In this document: piece after piece, positions 20,253 through 27,148 of the stretch | Layout: each line of letters begins with the position of its first letter | Numbering within the stretch: position 1 is the first letter of the stretch | NCBI GenBank assembly: GCA_900155495.1 | Contig: FTLJ01000570.1 | Coordinates: 1 to 27,148, forward strand | Length of the DNA stretch: 27,148 bases | DNA from: Porogramme epimiltina | Lineage: Eukaryota; Basidiomycota; Agaricomycetes; Polyporales; Polyporaceae | Direction of reading: 5' to 3' | Notes under the pieces: model-generated | Seen by the model: the letters and a program-made list of their open reading frames with translations, nothing else | What the model was told of the DNA's origin: nothing | The model's database searches: none | Program-made: the position numbers and the translations under genes

Positions 20253-23200
20253 CTAGGCAGCTGCCGCGCTGACGATAACGACCGAGTCCCGAACGTCGCT
20301 GGAGCGAGTCTCGAGCTGGTGGAAATAGTCAAGCGCCTTCTTCGCCCGCTTCTCCATCTCCTCCGCGCCGTGCACCTCACGCCCGCGCTCCTCCATTGCG
20401 CCCCTGTACCGCTCCTTGAGGTCCCACGACGCGAGCCGGAGGACCTTGCGAGTCTCCCGGCTGACGCGCGCCGCGTGCCCGTCAACGAACGAACCCTCCT
20501 CACCCTTCTCCTCGCTCTCCTTGGTCAGCGATGCCTTGATCCGCCGACCAATCGTGCGCGGGATCGTGCTGGGGAGCTCCAGCACAACGTACGCTGTAAG
20601 ACCGATCACCGCGGCGCCGAGGACTGGCGCAGCCCACTTGCGCGCGGTCTCGTTCTCGAACAGGTCGCAAACGCGCACAACGCCCTCGATCAGGCTTCGT
20701 GCTCCAACCGCCTTGCCCCCGACCATGGTGAGCGCGCCGAGGCCGACGGACGCGTATCCAAGGGTGCTGACGGTAACCTCCTCGCCGTCGTTCCTGGCCT
20801 CACCGAAATGGACCCAGAACTGGTGGTGAATGTCGAAGAGATCGAAGAAGGTCGTCTCGAGCATGTCATGACGCTGCGCCAGACCGATGCCGAGCCCGTA
20901 CATGCCGCCCGCAACTATCGCGCGGGAACCCTGGCGGGAGCGGCGGTTGCCCTTCTTGTCCGCCCGAGACGAGAACATAGCCTCCGGCATGAAGACGCGA
21001 CGCGAGCGCTCGACCCCTTCAGGGAGGTGCTTGTCGCCGAGCTGGGTGATCTTGTTAACCGCTTCCGTCGTGACAATACGGGCCTCTTCTTCGGCAAGCT
21101 TGGCGCTGGCATCGAGGCTGGCAATGAGGACTCGGCGGACATCGCGGGCGTAGTCCCAGATGCCCATCAAGCCGGGGAACGACGGCAGGGAGACGCCGTC
21201 GATACCAGCCTTGCCCAGCGCTACACGGTCCAACGCCTGGGAGAGCAGCTCCTTGGTGCGCATGCGGGTCCTCGAAGCTCCGTTGTCCTCTACCGACTCC
21301 AAGCTCTCCTCCAGCGCCTCCCTTCCGTTCTTCATCTTCTCGAGCACTGGCCGCACCCGGTTGATGTCATCCTGCGCGCGCTGAAGCTCCGTCTGCGCAA
21401 CGATGGCGTTTGCGCCAACAAGGAGGTCCACATCCGAGAGCAGCTTAGTGAGATACGTCGACGCCGGCGCAAGCTTTGACTTTGACCGCTTGACGAGAAC
21501 GAAAGATCGCAGTGCGGACTCGAGACTGCCGAACGAGGAAGTGTCCTCGCGAAGCGCCTGCTGCGAGTCGACGAAGTGGACGAGATCCTCTGCGTCTTCG
21601 TACGTCCGGGGGCTGAGCTGCTTGATCTGCTCGAGGACCAGACGCCTGCACTTGGCCTTGTCCCGAATCTGCTCGTACTTGTTCACAACGATAAACAGGT
21701 ATGCCTTCTCGTGGCTGGCGCTCTGGAGGAACTCCTTGGCCGAAAGCGTGAAGTGGTTCTCCGCTGATACGACGAAGACAACCACATCAATCTCCTCCTG
21801 CCGTGCGAAGACGCGAGTGGTGTGCGTGTTGTCGCGGTTGAGACCGGGTGCGTCGATGAGGGAAATGTCGACGATACCGTTACTGAGGAGAGATGCTTGG
21901 GGGTCCCGGGGATCCGCGAGGTAGACCTTGAGCACCTGCTTCTCGTCCTCATTCTCTGAGACGATGGAGTCCAAATCGGCGAGACTTGCGCGGGAGAATG
22001 TGCTCTCGTCGGCCGCGGAGTACGTGACACCCTCCTTCAACATGTGAACCTCCTCCTTCCCACCGTTCTCCGACGCGTCGTGAACCTCGCAGAACGCCGT
22101 CGTGCAGGGTTGCTGGTCAACCGGCATGATCTCCCGGCGGAGAAGCGCGTTCACGAATGTCGACTTGCCCGCGTTCAGATCGCCTGTGACAAGAACCTTG
22201 GACGACTTGTCTTCGATACGGGAGCGAAGCTTGTCGAGATGGCCAACAGCATTCAAGATACGGTCGTCGAGCAGGTTCGCGATGGACGACTTTTCGAGCT
22301 GCGCCACAAGCGCGGCAGGAGACGCGGACGAACCGTGCGAGCCGAGCTTGAGGTCCAGACGGAAGACGTGGAAGTCGGAGGCCTCAGCGGGAGAGACGAG
22401 ACGGTCGCCATCCTCTTCAGAGTCCGCAACGGGCTCCTCCTTGTCCGCAATGGAGGCGAGGGTGACCGAGCGGGTGAGGCCAGCCTTGGCAGGACTGACA
22501 ATGACATCGGCCTGGAAAGAGGGATCATCGGGGAAAGAGAGAGAGCGGCGCGCGCCCTTCCGCTTCGGGGTAGAGGTCGTCTCGGGGGCCACAGGCTGTT
22601 CCTGCAGCTGGGGGTAACGAACGACCCAGTCGTCCTTGTTGAACTTGCGAAGATCGCCAAGGATAGATTTGGTCGAATCGAGAGCTTTGAGTAGTCTGCA
22701 AAGATATGGTTAGACCAATCAACCCACGCGAAGGAAGGTGAACGGAGTAGTCAAGACAAGGAAAATGTAGCTCGTGTCACTTGCGGAAATGACAACTCTC
22801 GCATCCATCCCCTTGGAAGCGTGAGGATGGGGAGCGGAAAATGACACCTCTGGCATCTGTGCGACATCGAACACAGTGCACGCATCTCCGTTTTCTCGAC
22901 GGCACGCAGCATGAAACGCGACCCGCTGCCACTGCATCCACGGACGGGAAATGCCCACTTCCACGAGCCCAAGGTCAGCCCGGCCGAAGAAAATAGAATG
23001 GTGCGAGAGGTAGGGGGTGTGAATAAAGCCGCGACCGATACGGTAGGACGGTGAAGTCAAGAACATGCAGCAGGTGATGGTGTAACACCATCCCCTGACG
23101 CAGAGAGGGTAGGATTCGCCTTCCAAACCAGCCTGAACTGTGAACCATGCACAATATTCCGACGCGGCCTACGTCCTTGCCGAAGCCTAGTCTACAACCG

Positions 23201-23699
23201 AGGGACGCATGGCGCCCGAGTGGTGTAGGAAACATCGTGCCCGGCGAGAACGGTGCACAAGCCGGATGAACCTGTGCACGAAGACCGTTCACTTTCTCAG
23301 CTGCACCTGCCCGAGGTGCAGTAGACGTCCCGACCGCATCCCATCGTGCCCGAGGCGTCCCACCTCCATATAATTCTATTCTCCCCACCCTATACCCACC
23401 CGCCCCATCCACCAACAGCCCAACAAAATAGCCACGCAACATCGGAGGAGGGCTCACCTGTTCTTGTGCTCTATATACGCCTCCTGGACTCCTTCGGTAA
23501 GCTTCGGGGCGCCCTCCACCGTCGACTGCGGCGACCCCGAACGAATTGCGCCAGGGAAGTAGGACAGAGCCATTTTGTGTCGAGCTGAAGCGTCGAGGGA
23601 GGACCGCTCTGAGTCTATGCAGCAGTAAGCAGTCGAGGTCGTCGTCGTCTTTGGTGAAGCGGGTGCCGCGCTGCCCGTCGGCACTAGACTTGTTGTCAT
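20253..23699 (-). CDS. FZO1: Mitofusin, outer mitochondrial membrane fusion GTPase
   Basis: Two exons on the minus strand: 23699-23458 and 22695-20253; 2685 nt, 894 residues (yeast Fzo1 is 855). The joined sequence EHKNRLLKALDSTKSIL and FNKDDWVVRYP across the splice is a fungal mitofusin signature. The GTPase domain shows P-loop GDLNAGKS (about 252-259), a TTAF switch I, DAPG (362-365) and NKYE (419-422). Two hydrophobic segments (about 723-741 and 768-787) give the hairpin that anchors the protein in the outer membrane with both ends cytosolic; a C-terminal heptad region follows (ETRKVLRLASWDLKERY). The stop is TAG at 20253-20255. The ATG at 23699 is the furthest in frame; ATG 23573 (ACAAAATGGC context, MALSYFPG) gives 852 residues and may be the real start. 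The intron (762 nt) is far longer than any other here. The gene fuses mitochondrial outer membranes and supports mtDNA maintenance in yeasts. Confidence 0.92.
22696..23457 (-). other. 762-nt intron of FZO1
   Basis: The donor GTGAGC follows ...AACAG and the acceptor is TTTGCAG; both ends and the phase (2) are good, and the flanking protein sequence is continuous for the family. No internal exon is required. The frame antisense to 23457-22975 (minus strand) stays open for about 160 codons inside the intron but has no family and no in-frame ATG near its beginning. No terminal inverted repeats were found by eye. Confidence 0.75.
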
Positions 23700-24374
23700 G
23701 CGCTTGTGTTGCTCCCACGCTTGTTTTCAACTCGGAGTACTAATATTGCAAGGGTGGATATTGCGGAGTTACACTTTATTATCAACTCAGAAAGGGGTGC
23801 CCTACTCCATTTATGCTCACCGATCACTCTCCGACTCAAAAAAAGATCCGAGATGCTCCGGGGTAAGCTCCGGACCGAGCTCGGCTTGGTTCTCGACCAT
23901 ACTGCCCTGCATGTCTCGAACCCTAGAACGTCGCATAAAGTTCGTAGTGTCTACGGAACTCACTGAGACAGCGTTTCTATTGAGCCCAAGAAATGTTGGT
24001 CATGCACGCACCCCCTAACATCGACTAGTTGCATTTTGAGTGTGAGTCATCTGTTAGATGACGCCTGTTTGTGCATCTGCAATACGTACTCAGCAATACG
24101 GCAGAATCCAGATCGTCGTTGGCCCTCCACGATACTGCGGCTTCCACTCGATCAGTATGAACAGTAGTACCTATCGGCGAAGCTTCAACGAGACGCCTCC
24201 GGCTCCCGAGACAGGCAGCTTATCGTTCAACGTCACACTTATCACGGGGTCACTGACCAGTATAAGTAGCAAGATTCCCCTCTTCCAGCGGGTACTCCGC
24301 CGCAGCGGCTCGATCCACCCAACAGTAAGACACGTACAACCCTGCAGTGCTTCCACAATTTGAACTCACTTCCC
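23700..24374. other. Divergent upstream region, FZO1 / 2OG oxygenase
   Basis: 675 bp holding the promoters of FZO1 (-) and the oxygenase (+). The part next to FZO1 (23740-23830) is AT-richer. Open frames on both strands between 24058 and 24363 overlap each other and have no recognisable motif. A TATAAGTA element lies at 24261-24268 in the oxygenase direction. Confidence 0.45.
24261..24268 (+). promoter_or_regulatory. TATA-like element of the 2OG oxygenase gene
   Basis: TATAAGTA, about 107-114 bp upstream of the oxygenase ATG at 24375, is at a plausible distance for a fungal TATA box given a leader of about 70-80 nt. It is inferred from position and match only. Confidence 0.3.
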
Positions 24375-25972
24375 ATGACCCCTCCTTGCCGCCCATTAGT
24401 GCTCGCCGGGTTTCGAACGGACAGCACCTTCGAGGACATCCCCATCATGTGGCTATCACGGTACCATCTAGCGCCTTCAGCTGCAGGGACTGACATCTTT
24501 CTGGTTTAGCAACTTGCAGGACGCGCGAAACCCGGACCCCAAAGTTCGGAGGGCGCTCGCAGACGAGATTCGAGACGCCTGCATTAACGTCGGGTTCTTC
24601 TACAGTACGTACACGGGGCCGAAGCTTCGCTAGTCCTCCGGTTCGAGTTCATTGATATCCGTCATCGTGGCCGAAGTCAAGAACCATGGAATACCCGAGA
24701 CAGCCGTCGCAGGTGCGGTCGAAGCTGCGAAGAAGTTCTTCTCTCTGCCGCTCGAAACGAAGTCGGCGATGGATATTCACAAGACCCCCAACTTCAAGGG
24801 TTACACCGCCCTCCTAGGGGAAAACACGAATCCAGAGAACAGAGGCGACCTTCACGAGGGGTTCGACATCGGCTGGGAGGAGCCGGCCGGCGGGCAAGCC
24901 AGAGCAGGCGACGGTGCGATGACCGGTGGGAACGTCTGGCCTGGTGGTATGCCCGAATTCAGAGATGCCGTGCTGGAATACTAGTGAGACCCCTATCCAA
25001 ACGTACTGGCACCGACGGCTCAGCCTTGACGAATTGTGATCGGTAGCCATGCGGCAGTATCGTTGGGGCATTCGCTGTTCCCGTTGTTCGCGCTTGCACT
25101 CGACCTGCCGGAAGATTTCTTCGACGATAAGGTGCGCCTCCTCACAACTAGCGTCGTTCCTGGCCACGTTCTGAGCGTAACTTTGCGCAGACGACGAAGC
25201 CAGCGGCGATCATGCGTTTGCTGTATTACCCCCCTCAGAAAGGAATAGTGGACGACAGGGTTCAAGGCATCGGCGCACACACTGAGTACGTGTCTATTTT
25301 GTGTACATGAGCACGCTAGACGTTCTGCTCACTGAATGGCGGTCCAGCTACGAGGTAACGTCACCGCCGTTTATGACTCAATGTCGCTTACCGGCGGCCA
25401 TGTCCATTGAACCTTAGTGCTTCACGATACTTTGGCAACAGGAAGACGTCCGCGCGCTTCAAGTCCTAAATGCTAATAAGAAATGGGTGGACGCGGTCCC
25501 GATCCCAGGCACATTAGTGGTGAAGTGCGCGAACCTCTGAATGAGACCGCAGCGACCCTATTGACCGCATGCACCGTAGCCTGGGCGATCAATTCGCGCG
25601 ATGGACGAGTGAGCAAACGCCGCTACCGCCGTACCCGCGATGCTTCCAATCTAACCCTTTCCGTGCAGACGACGTCTTCAAGTCTACAGTGCACCGCGCC
25701 GTGAACCGGTCCGGGGTCTCGCGGTACTCCATCCCGCTTTTCTTCGGCTCAGACTATGACGTCAAGCTCGAGGTGAGCCCGCGAACCTTTCCGCCCGTTG
25801 CCACCCGCCCAGATTCGGGCGAGCGCTGAACTTCGCGTGTGAACAGCCGCTTCCCAGCTGCGTCTCGGACGACTACCCCGCCCAGTACGAGGTCGTGACA
25901 GCGGGCGACTACGTCAAGTCGCGCCTGGAAGCGACGTACGCGCACTCGAAGGCGGCGGTGGAGGTAAACTGA
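24375..25972 (+). CDS. 2-oxoglutarate/Fe(II)-dependent oxygenase, isopenicillin-N-synthase-like
   Basis: Ten exons: 24375-24460, 24510-24604, 24677-24983, 25047-25131, 25191-25285, 25348-25354, 25418-25524, 25580-25608, 25669-25772 and 25847-25972; 1041 nt, 346 residues. The N-terminal DIOX_N region reads EDIPIMWLSR, ALADEIRDACINVGFFY and KNHGIPE, then RGDLHEGFDIGWE. The double-stranded beta-helix carries the iron ligands His221 and Asp223 in GAHTDYECFTILWQQ, and His279 in STVHRAVNR, with RYS (Arg289-x-Ser291) for 2-oxoglutarate binding. No signal peptide is seen, so it is probably cytosolic. Related fungal enzymes hydroxylate, desaturate or cyclise small molecules; the substrate here is unknown. 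Exon 6 is only 7 nt and completes the Asp223 codon. It converges with the short-chain dehydrogenase gene, whose stop is 130 bp away, suggesting a possible shared pathway. Confidence 0.9.
25348..25354 (+). other. 7-nt microexon (exon 6 of the 2OG oxygenase)
   Basis: CTACGAG lies between a CCAG acceptor and a GTAACG donor. It is needed to keep the frame and to encode Asp223-Tyr-Glu between exon 5 (ending HT plus GA) and exon 7 (starting CFTILWQQ). Flanking introns are 62 and 63 nt. Joining exon 5 directly to exon 7 would shift the frame and lose the iron-binding Asp. Confidence 0.8.
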
Positions 25973-26102
25973 ATGGCTATAGCGTAGGAGGGTACAGTAA
26001 CGATACAGAGGGTTTACAGGGTCTTAACGCGTTATCGTATGATACTTTACGAATCAAGATATGTCCATGTGCGCGCCCCCAGTGCGCGCGAATAGAAGAT
26101 AC

Positions 26103-27091
26103 TCAATAACTGGACGGGTAAAGGAGAAGGCGCCCTCCGTCGATCAGCTGGACAGTGCCATTAAGATAGGAGCCCGCCTGCGCAAAACGTGGTGTCAGAT
26201 CCTGTCAGGCGCGCGGGGAGAGCGGGGGGAAAAGAACGCACTCTGCTCGTCAGGAACAGTATCAGGCCCCCCATGTCGTCGATGGTGCCCGCGCGGTGGA
26301 GGGGCACGCCCGCCTTGACGTACTCGTCTGATATCAGCCCGTCTATCATCTCTGTCGAGCCGCGTGAGCGACGTTAGCTGGGCGCGGGCGCGCTGGACTA
26401 AGGGAGGCGCGCACCAGAAGGAAAGATGCCGGGCGCGATGATGTTGCTCCTGATCTGCCAGTCCTTGAGGAAGTGCGCGAGCATCTTGCCGAGGTGGGTC
26501 GCGGCAGACTTGCTGAGCGTGTACGGCACGCTGAACACCTTGTCGTCCTTGCGGAAGCCGCCGCCGCTCGCGACGGTCACGATCTGGCTGGTGACGCCAG
26601 GCGTGTTGCCGCGCTTGTTGCCCGCGTCGAGGAGGTCGAGGAACGCGACGGAGCTGTACCAGACCGCGTTCACGTTGACGTCGAACGCGGCGCTGAACTC
26701 GGCCGGGGTGCCCGCGTTCCAGAGCAGGTCCTGGTACTTCTTGATGTCCGCCTCGCCTGGGCCGGGGAGTTTCGGGAGGAAGTTGGTCGCGAGCCCGGCG
26801 TTGTTCACGAGCACGTTCACGTATCCGTGCCGGCGGCGGACCATGTCCGCGACGGCCGCCATAGACTCGCGGCTCGTGACGTCGCCCTGGACGGGAATGA
26901 GGTTGCCTCGGCGCTGCGGGCAGGACGTCAGCCCAATTTTGCCGCTTACGGCAGGGGGGCGTGAGCCGCTCGGGGGGGAAGACGCACGCTGTGCTCGCTG
27001 GCAGCCGTCTTGAGGACTTCGAGGCGGCGGCCGACGATGTAGACCGTCGCGCCGTTGTGCTCGAGCGTCTTGGCGATCATGAGCCCGATGC
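26103..27091 (-). CDS. Short-chain dehydrogenase/reductase (RhlG-like), 5' end outside window
   Basis: Four exons are visible on the minus strand: 27091-26988, 26913-26415, 26351-26242 and 26177-26103; introns are 74, 63 and 64 nt. The upstream sequence to the window edge (27092-27148) looks like the 3' part of another intron with a TTCGCAG acceptor, so the first exon, with the start of the TGxxxGIG dinucleotide loop, is missing. Visible SDR features are GIGLMIAKTLE, VGRR (which favours NADP), GDVTS, NNAG, VASGGGF with the catalytic Ser, YTLSK with Tyr and Lys, and the IAPGIFPSEM and PLHRAG segments, ending AGSYLNGTVQLIDGGR. Such fungal proteins are often annotated as 3-oxoacyl-ACP reductase or rhamnolipid RhlG-like; the substrate is unknown. 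About 262 residues are visible, and I estimate 15-30 are missing. The stop is TGA at 26105-26103. Confidence 0.88.
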
Positions 27092-27148
27092 CTGCGAAGC
27101 CAGAGGAAGGGATGTGGATCAGCGCGGGGCGAGAAGACGGGGGCGAGC

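Noticed and set aside
20319..21479. 386-codon plus-strand open frame
   Set aside because: It lies wholly antisense to the well-supported FZO1 coding exon and shows no family motifs.
22975..23730. Minus-strand frame overlapping FZO1 exon 1 and its intron, as a possible overlapping gene
   Set aside because: It starts from a non-ATG codon, overlaps exon 1 in a different frame, and has no recognisable domain; kept only as a remark on the intron.
24400..24430. TTTCGAA-containing stretch resembling a tRNA B box
   Set aside because: No A box or cloverleaf is present, and the bases are coding for the N-terminus of the oxygenase.
1..27148. Transposons, CRISPR arrays, rRNA or large tandem repeats
   Set aside because: None were seen by eye; no regularly spaced repeats, transposase motifs or rRNA-like sequence were found.

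Overview
The window looks like a stretch of basidiomycete (Agaricomycete, possibly polypore) nuclear genome. This is inferred from GC-rich coding sequence, many introns of about 48-63 nt with GTGCGT/GTGAGT-type donors and YAG acceptors, TATA-poor pyrimidine-rich promoters, and gene families usual for these fungi (MYND zinc fingers, HET-domain proteins, fungal mitofusin, septation kinase). No prokaryotic, viral or CRISPR feature is visible. Exon models were built by hand from splice signals, reading frame and protein-family continuity. The complete models listed as CDS give coding lengths divisible by three.

Layout: (1) 1-1050 (+), 3' part of a lysine-cluster/Ala-Pro-rich, probably nucleolar protein. 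(2) 1439-2321 (-), MYND zinc-finger protein with three exons. (3) 3633-8830 (+), a 21-exon SIN/MEN-type protein kinase (Cdc7/SepH/Cdc15 family) with a long helical ARM-like C-terminal region. (4) 10371-12638 (+), a disordered protein ending in a CaaX box (CVIM). (5) 13836-14913 (-), a Vip1-like RRM protein. (6) 15192-17565 (+), a secreted M64 (IgA-peptidase family) metallopeptidase with ten exons and one GC-AG intron. (7) 18271-19662 (+), a HET-domain locus that seems 5'-truncated and probably degenerate. (8) 20253-23699 (-), the mitofusin Fzo1 with an exceptional 762-nt intron. (9) 24375-25972 (+), a 2-oxoglutarate/Fe(II) oxygenase of the isopenicillin-N-synthase-like group, containing a 7-nt microexon. 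(10) 26103-27091 (-), a short-chain dehydrogenase whose first exon lies beyond the window edge.

How the genes relate: this is mostly a housekeeping neighbourhood (cell-cycle kinase, RNA-binding protein, mitochondrial fusion GTPase) interspersed with accessory genes (MYND, M64 peptidase, HET, oxygenase plus dehydrogenase). There is no operon logic. Two divergent pairs share upstream DNA (Vip1-like/M64, 278 bp; FZO1/oxygenase, 675 bp), and the oxygenase and dehydrogenase converge with 130 bp between stop codons, so they could form a small metabolic pair. I did not find an obviously new multi-gene system. The most unusual features are in gene architecture: a 7-nt microexon splitting the iron-binding Asp codon, 19-21-nt exons in two other genes, a GC-AG intron, a decoy donor beside a weak one in the kinase, a stop-free 171-nt intron in the MYND gene, and a 762-nt intron in FZO1.
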